From Betaproteobacteria bacterium (lineage in GTDB: Bacteria > Pseudomonadota > Gammaproteobacteria > Burkholderiales > SG8-39), in contig QYQC01000173.1 of the NCBI GenBank assembly GCA_007280315.1, positions 1 to 9,118 on the forward strand: 9,118 bases of DNA. Reading direction: 5' to 3'. Below the pieces are notes generated by a model. It ran no database searches, was not told the origin of the DNA, and saw nothing but the letters and a program-made list of their open reading frames with translations. The translations under genes and the position numbers were made by a program. Below, piece after piece: positions 1 to 5,820 of the stretch (positions are counted from its first letter, which is position 1; every line of letters begins with the position of its first letter).

Positions 1-142
1 CCGCCGGCCGCACGGTCGAAACCAACGAATTCCTTCAGACCAGCTTTCCAAACATCTATGCCGCCGGCGACGTCGCCGGCGGCATAGATGTTTGGAAAGC
101 TGGTCTGAAGGAATTCGTTGGTTTCGACCGTGCGGCCGGCGG
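1..142. repeat. Perfect 142-bp palindrome, probable fold-back or assembly artefact
   Basis: Bases 1-71 are the exact reverse complement of 72-142, with no spacer and no mismatch that I can find. The centre (71/72) lies inside a natural 18-bp palindrome (63-80) in the codons for AAGDVAG of the oxidoreductase on the minus strand. Reading the gene through the centre gives normal family sequence up to Gly-Asp-Val-Ala-Gly and then an antisense copy of the same gene, so the biological sequence stops at about base 63. A real 142-bp zero-loop palindrome is unstable in bacteria. Snap-back of a template at the short natural palindrome, or a self-complementary assembly edge, explains it better. Confidence 0.9.
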
Positions 143-1700
143 GGATACCCAGTTCCTCGATGCCATAGCCTTTCAGGTTGGCCACCCGGCCTACGGCGAC
201 CAGGACGGCGTCGAAGGGAATGCGCACATCCCTGCCGTCGTACTCGGCGATGAGTATCCGTTCGCCGCCTTCGACAACGAACTGTTTCGCCCGGTGATTG
301 ACCAGGACCTCGACACCCTCGGCGCGAAAGCGCTGCGTCACCAGATCCGATACTTCCGGGTCCTCGCGAATCAGGATGCGTGGCGCCATTTCAACCTGCG
401 TTACCTGCGCGCCGAGCCGGGCAAAGGTCTGGGTGAGCTCGGAGCCGATCGGGCCGCCGCCCAGTACCACCATCCGGCGCGGCAGCCGGCGCAGTTCCCA
501 CACGCTATCGGAAGTGAGATAGCCGACTTCCTCGATTCCGGGAATCGGTGGCACGAAGGGACGCGCGCCGGCGGCGATGACGATGCTGCGCGTCGTCAGG
601 CGCTGCACCGTGCCGTCATTGCGCGTGATCTCGACTTCCCACGGAGAGATGATTTTCGCAGTGCCTTCGACTACGTCCACCCCGAGTCCGGTGTAGCGCT
701 CGATCGAGTCGTGCGGCTCCACGGTCCTTATCACGCGTTGCACGCGCTCCATGACGTCGGCGAAGTCGAATTCCGCTTTGGCCTCACGGATGCCGAATTC
801 GCCGGAACGGCGCATGTGCGACAGCAGCTTCGCCGAGCGTATCAGCGCCTTCGAAGGTACGCAGCCGGTGTTCAGGCAGTCCCCGCCCAGCTTGTGTTTC
901 TCGACCAGCGTGACTTTCGCTTTGACCGCCGCCGCGATATAGGCCGCGACCAGGCCGGCCGAGCCGCCGCCGATTACGATCAGGTTGCGCTCGAAGCGCC
1001 GCGGTTTTTTCCAGCCGGCGTAGACTTTCTTTTTGCGCAGGTGTTCCGTGATTTTCTTCGCCACCAGGGGAAACACGCCCAGCAGCGCGAAGGAGGCGAC
1101 CAGGGCGGGCGAAAGAATGCCCGACAGCGATTCGATTTTGGCGAGTTGCGTCCCCGCGTTCACGTATACGATCGTCCCGAGCAGCATGCCGGCCTGGCTG
1201 ACCCAGTAGAACGTGCGGGTGCGAATGGCGGTTAGCCCCATCAGCAGATTGATCACGAAAAAGGGAAACACCGGCACCAGGCGCAATGTGAATAAATAGA
1301 ATCCGCCTTCGCGTTCGACGCCGGCATCGATGGCGCGCAGCCGCTCGCCGAAGCGCAGTTGCACCCAGTCACGCAGCAGGAAACGCGACACGAGGAAAGC
1401 CAGCGTTGCGCCGGCGGTGGAGGCGAAGGAAATCAGGACCGTACCCCACAGCAGGCCGAAGACTGCGCCGCCGGCCAGAGTCATCACCAGCGCGCCGGGC
1501 AGTGACAGCCCGGTGATCGCGACGTAGATGAGAAAGTAGGCCAGGGCCGCCTTTGCCGGTTGCGCCGCGCGCCAGGTTTCGATCGCGGCCTGCTGGCTCT
1601 TGAAGAAATCGAGGCTCAGATAGCGGCCAAGGTCGAATGCGTAATAAGCGGCAACAGCGGCAAACAGCAGCGCGATCAGGGCAAGTCGTCGAGGATTCAT
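1..1700 (-). CDS. TVP38/TMEM64 membrane domain fused to mercuric reductase-like FAD disulfide oxidoreductase (C-terminus missing)
   Basis: Two proteins in one chain. Residues 1-225 are hydrophobic with several membrane spans and fit the TVP38/TMEM64 (VTT/DedA-like) family, including a glycine-rich LPGALVMTLAGGAVFG stretch (67-82). After a basic linker (about 221-236), a class I pyridine nucleotide-disulfide oxidoreductase begins. It has an FAD-binding GGGSAG (244-249), the redox-active pair Cys275/Cys280 in GGDCLNTGC, an NAD(P)-binding GGGPIGSE (414-421) and the second FAD motif AAGDV (540-544). The C-terminal dimerisation domain with the catalytic His-Glu pair, some 170 residues in relatives, is absent because the sequence folds back on itself at base 71; codons below about base 63 are artefact. 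The ATG at 1698-1700 gives a normal membrane-targeted N-terminus. The product should be a membrane-tethered flavin reductase; its substrate is unknown, and mercury reduction should not be assumed. It follows senB by 55 bp on the same strand and has its own candidate promoter. Confidence 0.88.
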   Translation of the reverse strand, partial: MNPRRLALIALLFAAVAAYYAFDLGRYLSLDFFKSQQAAIETWRAAQPAKAALAYFLIYVAITGLSLPGALVMTLAGGAVFGLLWGTVLISFASTAGATLAFLVSRFLLRDWVQLRFGERLRAIDAGVEREGGFYLFTLRLVPVFPFFVINLLMGLTAIRTRTFYWVSQAGMLLGTIVYVNAGTQLAKIESLSGILSPALVASFALLGVFPLVAKKITEHLRKKKVYAGWKKPRRFERNLIVIGGGSAGLVAAYIAAAVKAKVTLVEKHKLGGDCLNTGCVPSKALIRSAKLLSHMRRSGEFGIREAKAEFDFADVMERVQRVIRTVEPHDSIERYTGLGVDVVEGTAKIISPWEVEITRNDGTVQRLTTRSIVIAAGARPFVPPIPGIEEVGYLTSDSVWELRRLPRRMVVLGGGPIGSELTQTFARLGAQVTQVEMAPRILIREDPEVSDLVTQRFRAEGVEVLVNHRAKQFVVEGGERILIAEYDGRDVRIPFDAVLVAVGRVANLKGYGIEELGIPAGRTVETNEFLQTSFPNIYAAGDVAGGIDVWKAGLKEFVGFDRAAG

Positions 1701-1737
1701 CTGGATTCCAGCGTGGAGTTCTTCAGGGAAGTGCCGA

Positions 1738-1767
1738 TTGGTCGGATAATTTTGCCTATTTCTTACG
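1738..1767 (-). promoter_or_regulatory. Candidate ECF-type promoter, weaker copy, ahead of the TVP38-oxidoreductase gene
   Basis: On the minus strand CGTAAG (1762-1767) is followed after 16 bp by CCGACCAA (1738-1745). This differs by one base in the first box and two in the second from the motif seen at 5623-5652, 5664-5692 and 8134-8162. The second box ends 37 bp before the ATG at 1700, a sensible promoter distance. The first box lies within the last codons of senB. On its own it would be weak evidence; the spacing shared with the other copies is the reason to list it. Confidence 0.4.
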
Positions 1768-2787
1768 CATCGATACGCCGACGTACGATCTGGGAATCGA
1801 ACCTGGTGGTCGCGTCCGTTCTGATTTTCGGCCGCGTATCAAATCGGCGATCAGCCGGTCGATCGCTGCTCGCTCGGTCGCCGGATCAACCTGGCGAGCG
1901 CGTGCCCTCACCGCTGCCTCCAGCGTGGCCAGCCAGGCAGGGTCGCTTTGCGCACGTGCCAGCAGTGCTGCCAGCGCAACCTCGTTCCCGAACGGGTAAT
2001 AGCCTGGATAATCCTCGCCGAGCAGTCCGATATTGCCGCGAATGGCGGAAGCGATCACCGGCACACCCATCGCTATTGCTTCGGAAACCACATGCGCACC
2101 GCCTTCCATCCGGCTCGATATCACCATCGCGTGGCTGCGTGCCAGCCAGCGCATCGCGCCGGCATGGTCGAGTTCGCCCAGCCAGCGATAGCGCGGCTCT
2201 GCGCGCATGATGGCGCGCGCCTCCCGGCCCGTTTCCGGCGTCATCGCCTGCCCCAGCTGCACCACGCGAATGGCGCGCTGCGGCAGGTGTGCCAGCGCGC
2301 GGGCCGCGCGAAAAGGATCTTTCTCATCGCGCAAATGACCGATAACGGTAACGAGGAAATAGCTGCGCGGCGGCGCCCGCCGCTGCAGGGTGCGCACCGA
2401 CTGAAAAATTACGCCGGTCTTCGCGCGTTGTGCCGGGGTCAGTTCGTCCACGCCCCTGGGCTGCAGAACCACCAGGCGATCGGCCAGGCGCAACGACGCG
2501 CGGGCATCGGCGTCGCTTCGGATGTCGCGATATAAATCCGTGCCGGTGAGCACCAGCGCCAGCGGAAGCGCGGGATGCGTGGATTTCCATGCGTGAATCG
2601 CGCCGTGGCTGCGGCGCGCGTGCAGTGCGACGAGCACATCGCAGTCGTGTCCATCCCACTCGAGCGCAACCTCGGCCTCATGCCCCAGCGCGCGCAGATG
2701 CCCTGCCCAGCGCAGCGCAGTCACGCGGTTGCCGTGGCGCGAACCCGGCGCGGCCGGCGTTACAATGAGCACGCGCAAGGAATTCAT
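1756..2787 (-). CDS. senB: Selenoneine biosynthesis selenosugar synthase SenB-like glycosyltransferase
   Basis: A 343-residue GT-B fold, GT4-like glycosyltransferase. Its N-terminus RVLIVTPAAPGSRHGNRVTA (residues 5-24) is typical of the family once labelled as a putative glycosyltransferase and now known as SenB. That enzyme makes a C-Se bond between selenophosphate and a UDP-sugar to give a selenosugar such as seleno-N-acetylglucosamine. Also visible are TGTDLYRD (81-88) at the end of the first Rossmann-like half, the start of the second half at VTVIGHLRDEKDPF (146-159), and the donor-binding EX7E motif with Glu228 and Glu236. There is no signal peptide, so it acts in the cytosol. I chose the ATG at 2785-2787 because the conserved strand starts three residues later; an in-frame ATG at 2847 would add 20 unconserved residues and would shorten the intergenic gap to 11 bp. 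Neither start has a clear ribosome site. The last 25 residues (from about 319) are a basic, low-complexity tail. The call rests strongly on the divergent senA neighbour. Confidence 0.85.
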   Translation of the reverse strand: MNSLRVLIVTPAAPGSRHGNRVTALRWAGHLRALGHEAEVALEWDGHDCDVLVALHARRSHGAIHAWKSTHPALPLALVLTGTDLYRDIRSDADARASLRLADRLVVLQPRGVDELTPAQRAKTGVIFQSVRTLQRRAPPRSYFLVTVIGHLRDEKDPFRAARALAHLPQRAIRVVQLGQAMTPETGREARAIMRAEPRYRWLGELDHAGAMRWLARSHAMVISSRMEGGAHVVSEAIAMGVPVIASAIRGNIGLLGEDYPGYYPFGNEVALAALLARAQSDPAWLATLEAAVRARARQVDPATERAAIDRLIADLIRGRKSERTRPPGSIPRSYVGVSMRKK

Positions 2788-2858
2788 CGCGGCTGCGAAT
2801 TTGCGGGTGAGGGAAGGATAATGGGACCTATGCTTCGAGTTGGTCATACCGTTGCGTC
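2788..2858. promoter_or_regulatory. Divergent senB-senA intergenic region
   Basis: These 71 bp (11 bp if senB starts at 2847) must hold the start signals of both genes. GGATAATGG at 2816-2824 gives a -10-like GATAAT on the plus strand (2817-2822) and CATTAT on the minus strand (2818-2823). For the minus direction ATGACC lies upstream at an 18-bp spacing and could be a weak -35 box. No good -35 is visible for the plus direction, and no clear Shine-Dalgarno precedes the senA ATG. The TGTAAG/GCGACTAA motif found elsewhere in the window is absent here. Confidence 0.3.
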
Positions 2859-4070
2859 ATGGACAATATAGCAGAGCCGCCGGCGCGAACCGGCTGGCCG
2901 GATTTTTCGCTGTTTCGGCCGCATCCCCCGGCGGACCGCCTGCGCGTTTGGCTGACCGAGGCGCGCGACCTGACACGGGTGCTGACGCGCTCAATCGACG
3001 ACCAAACCCCTGCGGTTCCCCTGCTCGCTATCGTCAATCCGCCGTTGTGGGAGATCGGTCATGTCGCCTGGTTCCAGGAATTCTGGCTGCATCGCGGCGG
3101 CGACTTCGACGCGCCGTCGATACTGCCGCACGCCGATCGCTGGTACGACTCGGCGCGTGTGGCGCACGATACGCGCTGGTCGCTCGACCTGCCCGACGCG
3201 CAGGCGACGCGTGACTACTTCGAAACGATATTCGAACGCACGCAGTCGCTGCTCGCCGGCGATGCGCTGACCGACGCCAGCGCCTATTTCGCCCAGCTCG
3301 CGATCTTTCACCAGGACATGCACAACGAGGCGTTCTGCTATATGTGGCAAACCCTGGGCTATCCGATGCCGGTATCCTGGCCGGAAGTGGGCGCATCGAT
3401 TTCGTCGGATATCGAAATTCCCGCGGGAGTGATAACGCTCGGGGCACGCCCGGGCTCTGGTTTCGTATTCGACAACGAAAAATGGGCGCATGAGGTGGCG
3501 CTGCCCGCGTTCGCGATTGCGCGATGCGCGGTGAGCAATGCCGAGTACCGCGAGTTCGTCGATGACGGCGGCTATGTCCGGCGCGAACTATGGAGCGACG
3601 CCGGCTGGGCGATGCGCGCGCGGCTGGCACTGTTGCAGCCGCGATACTGGAAGCGCGCCGCGGATGATTGGTCGGTGCGGCGTTTTGATCGCTGGCTGCC
3701 GCTAGCGCCGCAGGCGCCGGTGATGCATCTGAGCTGGCACGAGGCCGAAGCCTATTGCGCCTGGGCCGGCCGGCGCCTGCCGAGCGAAGCCGAATGGGAG
3801 CGTGCGGCGCGCGCGTGCCCGGGGGAGTTCGATCATCGACGGGTATGGGAGTGGACCGCCGGCCGTTTCGCACCCTATGCGGGATTCGCCGCCGATCCCT
3901 ACAAGGAATACTCGGCACCGTGGTTTGCGGACGAGTATCGCGTGCTGCGCGGCGGCAGCTTTGCCACGCCGCCGCGGATGCTGCGGCCGACCTGGCGCAA
4001 TTTCTACCAGCCGGAGCGCGCGGACATGTTCTGCGGGTTCCGCACCTGCGCCGCCGCCGGTCAAACGTAG
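2859..4070 (+). CDS. senA: Selenoneine synthase SenA-like (EgtB-family non-haem iron enzyme)
   Basis: A 403-residue cytosolic protein with the two-domain EgtB plan. Residues about 25-165 form a DinB-like helical bundle, and about 185-400 form an FGE-sulfatase (formylglycine-generating enzyme-like) domain. The three likely iron ligands are His68 in WEIGHVAWFQEFW and His151 and His155 in HQDMHNEAF. The second domain shows RLPSEAEWERAAR (306-318), VWEWT (329-333), RVLRGGSF (361-368) and a closing CGFRTC (392-397). EgtB joins sulfur of cysteine or gamma-glutamylcysteine to hercynine; SenA uses a selenosugar and yields selenoneine. I prefer SenA because the gene starts back-to-back with senB, which makes that selenosugar, and no other ergothioneine gene is near. 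EgtB is the alternative, and motif reading alone cannot settle the substrate. The ATG at 2859 is used because the next in-frame methionine would cut into the helical domain. The gene ends 3 bp from a convergent gene. Confidence 0.87.
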   Translation: MDNIAEPPARTGWPDFSLFRPHPPADRLRVWLTEARDLTRVLTRSIDDQTPAVPLLAIVNPPLWEIGHVAWFQEFWLHRGGDFDAPSILPHADRWYDSARVAHDTRWSLDLPDAQATRDYFETIFERTQSLLAGDALTDASAYFAQLAIFHQDMHNEAFCYMWQTLGYPMPVSWPEVGASISSDIEIPAGVITLGARPGSGFVFDNEKWAHEVALPAFAIARCAVSNAEYREFVDDGGYVRRELWSDAGWAMRARLALLQPRYWKRAADDWSVRRFDRWLPLAPQAPVMHLSWHEAEAYCAWAGRRLPSEAEWERAARACPGEFDHRRVWEWTAGRFAPYAGFAADPYKEYSAPWFADEYRVLRGGSFATPPRMLRPTWRNFYQPERADMFCGFRTCAAAGQT

Positions 4071-4073
4071 TCG

Positions 4074-5294
4074 CTAGTCGGCGAGGCGGGTCGGGATCGT
4101 GATCTCGGAATGCAGCGTCCGGTGCACCGGGCACTTGTTGGAAATTTCCAGCAGCTTTGCGCGCTGTTCGTCGGAGAGCGGGCCTTCCAGACGAATCACG
4201 CGCTCGATGCGGTCGACTTTTCCTTCGCGTGTTTCGCACTCGGTGCAGTCGGCTGCGTGTATCTTGTCGTGGGTCAGTTCGACGGTGGCGCGCTCAAGTG
4301 GAAACTTCTTTAGGTCGGCATACATGCGCATGGTCATGGCGGTGCAGGCGCCGAGCCCCGCAAGCAGCAGGTCGTAGGGCGACAGCCCCGAGTCCATGCC
4401 GCCGACCGCGACCGGTTCGTCCGCGCGGATCACATGCCCGCCTGCGACCACGCGCTGGCTAAATTTTCCTTCGCGCGTTTCCTGCACCACTACCTTGCCC
4501 GGCGCCGGCGCGGGGACCGTGGCGGCCGCAGCGCCGATGTAGCGCAGCGCCCACGCCGCCAGCATGCTGCCGGCGAACAGCGAGTCCTCGCGCCGCGACA
4601 GCAGATGATCGGCCGGATCCAGGGAAATGAAATTCTTCGGGTGTTTTGCCGCGGTGAAGATCTGCGTCGCATTGTCGATGCCGACGACCGTGTCGCGCGG
4701 CGAATGCATCACCAGCAGCGCCTTGCCCATGCGCGCGAGATTGTCACCGAGCTTGCTGCCGGCGATGTCCTCCAGAAACTGTTTGCGTATGCGGAACGGG
4801 CGGCCGCCGATATCGACTTCGGCCTCGCCGTCGCGCTCGACTGACGCCTTGTCCTTGATCAGGTGCAGCACATGCGCGGGTTCGAACGGCGAGCCCAGAG
4901 TCGCCACCGCGACCGCTTCGGGCACGCGCCGCGCGGCGGCGAGGACGGCGGTGCCACCCAGGCTGTGGCCGACCAGGATGGCGGGCGCGCTGTAGTTCTG
5001 CCGCAGGTAATCCGCAGCGGCAACGAGGTCCTCCACGTTCGAAGAAAAGTTGGTGCTGGCGAAATCCCCGCCGCTGCCGCCCAGTCCGGTGAAATCGAAG
5101 CGCAGAACGGCGATGCCGCGTTCGGCCAGTGCGGCGCTGACATAGGTCGCGGCCTTGGTTTCCTTGGAGCAGGTAAAGCAATGCGCAAACAGGGCATAGG
5201 CAATCGGCGCTCCTGCGGGGGGCGAGTCGAGTCGCGCGGCAAGCGTGGCGCCGCCGGCGCCGGGAAAGGTAATGGAAACTGACTGAATTGGCAT
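4074..5294 (-). CDS. Bifunctional alpha/beta hydrolase-OsmC family protein
   Basis: A 406-residue fusion. Residues 1-255 are an alpha/beta hydrolase: the nucleophile elbow GHSLGG carries Ser111, and Asp201 (SPRDTVV) and His230 (PADHLL) complete a plausible triad. An oxyanion-type AHCFTCSKE lies at 37-45. After an Ala/Pro linker (about 255-266) comes a full OsmC/Ohr-type domain with the two expected cysteines, Cys317 in GLGACTAMTMRMYA and Cys388 in NKCPVHRTL. OsmC-family proteins reduce organic hydroperoxides through such a pair. The hydrolase half may supply or clear an ester or lipid-derived substrate, which is inference. There is no signal peptide, so it is cytosolic. Start choice is firm: AAGGAG (5300-5305 on the plus strand, read in reverse) sits 5 nt before the ATG. 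The leader is unusually long and structured if transcription begins at the candidate promoter 5623-5652. It ends 3 bp from senA, tail to tail, with no room for a separate terminator. Confidence 0.93.
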   Translation of the reverse strand: MPIQSVSITFPGAGGATLAARLDSPPAGAPIAYALFAHCFTCSKETKAATYVSAALAERGIAVLRFDFTGLGGSGGDFASTNFSSNVEDLVAAADYLRQNYSAPAILVGHSLGGTAVLAAARRVPEAVAVATLGSPFEPAHVLHLIKDKASVERDGEAEVDIGGRPFRIRKQFLEDIAGSKLGDNLARMGKALLVMHSPRDTVVGIDNATQIFTAAKHPKNFISLDPADHLLSRREDSLFAGSMLAAWALRYIGAAAATVPAPAPGKVVVQETREGKFSQRVVAGGHVIRADEPVAVGGMDSGLSPYDLLLAGLGACTAMTMRMYADLKKFPLERATVELTHDKIHAADCTECETREGKVDRIERVIRLEGPLSDEQRAKLLEISNKCPVHRTLHSEITIPTRLAD

Positions 5295-5318
5295 GGTGGC
5301 TCCTTCCTTGGATGTTGG

Positions 5319-5450
5319 CAGGCTGTCGAAAAACGCTTCCCGCCTTGGCAGCGTTCACACTCTGGGTCACTCTTTCAGCGGGAAGCGTTTTTCGGCAGCC
5401 TCCGAATTGGGGGATATATAAGGGGGCGTGCCCCCTTATTCAACAACCTG
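5319..5450. repeat. MITE-like 132-bp inverted-repeat element
   Basis: The outer ends are imperfect inverted repeats: 5319-5333 matches the reverse complement of 5436-5450 at 12 of 15 bases (CAGGCTGTCGAAAAA against CAGGTTGTTGAATAA). Inside lie two hairpins. One pairs 5320-5343 with 5378-5401 (24 bp, one G.T pair, 34-nt loop). The other pairs 5418-5427 with 5430-5439 (10 perfect base pairs). No protein is encoded, and I see no clear target duplication. It could be a non-autonomous mobile element, a fossil insertion end, or a bidirectional terminator, although no T-run follows either hairpin. It lies 24 bp upstream of the hydrolase-OsmC start codon. Confidence 0.5.
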
Positions 5451-5475
5451 TTAGCGGACGCCGCTACGATACACC

Positions 5476-5525
5476 GCTGTGGTCGGGTTGAACGCGTACC
5501 AGGCGAATCAGTAGCCGACCACGGC
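5476..5525. repeat. Inverted repeat able to form a stem-loop
   Basis: Bases 5476-5486 pair with 5515-5525 over 11 positions, with one G.T pair at 5478/5523, leaving a 28-nt loop. It lies in the gene-free stretch and would be part of the leader RNA of the hydrolase-OsmC gene if that transcript starts near 5616. I compared it by eye with the GEMM c-di-GMP riboswitch and with tRNA and saw no match. Function unknown. Confidence 0.35.
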
Positions 5526-5622
5526 AGGAATCTGCTGCCCGTCCGCGGCGAGCGCGGTAGCACGCGACCTTATGCGGTCGAAGCAACATCGAGCCTCGCG
5601 CGAGTTTTCCCTGGAAAGTCAT

Positions 5623-5652
5623 TTAGTCGCTTCGAGACGAGGAATCCTTACA
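5623..5652 (-). promoter_or_regulatory. Candidate ECF-type promoter facing the hydrolase-OsmC gene
   Basis: On the minus strand TGTAAG (5647-5652) is followed after 16 bp by GCGACTAA (5623-5630). The same pair of boxes occurs at 8134-8162 with 15 bp between them, and with a slightly changed first box at 5664-5692. ECF sigma factors typically recognise such short paired boxes. Transcription would begin near 5616 and cross the stem at 5476-5525 and the inverted-repeat element before reaching the ATG at 5294, a leader of about 320 nt. Confidence 0.55.
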
Positions 5653-5663
5653 CTGCGATTCGC

Positions 5664-5692
5664 CATAAGAACGCCAGTGCCGGCGCGACTAA
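5664..5692 (+). promoter_or_regulatory. Candidate ECF-type promoter facing the GGDEF-EAL gene
   Basis: CATAAG (5664-5669) is followed after 15 bp by GCGACTAA (5685-5692). The second box and the spacing are identical to the copy at 8134-8162; the first box differs from TGTAAG at two positions. It is divergent from the site at 5623-5652, with the first boxes 11 bp apart. Transcription would start near 5699 and leave a leader of about 120 nt to the ATG at 5821. Confidence 0.5.
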
Positions 5693-5820
5693 GGACGCAC
5701 TCGGCTGCCGCGCCCGGTGATTGCGGGTACCATTGCGCCAGCTATGGCTTTGGCATCGTGCACACATGGGCGCGCACGTCCATGCGTACCCGGCGCGCGG
5801 AACGGTTCCCGGGAGTAATC

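Larger units (their letters stand above)
5451..5820. other. Gene-free stretch between the MITE-like element and the GGDEF-EAL gene
   Basis: About 370 bp without a convincing gene. It holds the stem at 5476-5525, the two divergent promoter candidates at 5623-5692, and a ribosome site GGGAG at 5811-5815 that fixes the downstream start. An in-frame extension of the next gene is open from 5572, but its 83 codons are arginine- and alanine-rich and contain no domain, and it would cover both promoter candidates. I read it as non-coding. Confidence 0.6.

Noticed and set aside
294..1235. 313-codon open frame on the plus strand
   Set aside because: It lies antisense to the flavin oxidoreductase domain, whose motifs are unambiguous on the minus strand.
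1790..1808. tRNA T-arm-like GGTTCGATTCC on the minus strand
   Set aside because: The flanking bases do not form a T-stem, and no matching acceptor stem or anticodon arm is found; it lies in the senB coding tail.
1756..4070. A complete selenoneine cluster
   Set aside because: Only senA and senB are present; no selD/senC or egtD reading frame occurs in the window.
4068..4074. GCGACTA on the minus strand at the senA/OsmC junction, similar to the promoter second box
   Set aside because: No TGTAAG-like box lies 15-16 bp upstream and it does not face a gene start.
3034..4239. 401-codon open frame on the minus strand across senA
   Set aside because: It is antisense to a gene with clear catalytic motifs; its product is arginine/alanine-rich without recognisable domains, as expected of a shadow frame in GC-rich DNA.
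5572..5820. In-frame upstream extension of the GGDEF-EAL gene (83 codons)
   Set aside because: It has no domain, an arginine-rich composition and no good ribosome site, and it would bury the first membrane span and both promoter candidates. The ATG at 5821 has a proper ribosome site.
5451..5820. Possible c-di-GMP (GEMM) riboswitch ahead of the GGDEF-EAL gene
   Set aside because: I could not find the conserved GEMM core or its two stems; the visible inverted repeat at 5476-5525 has a different form.
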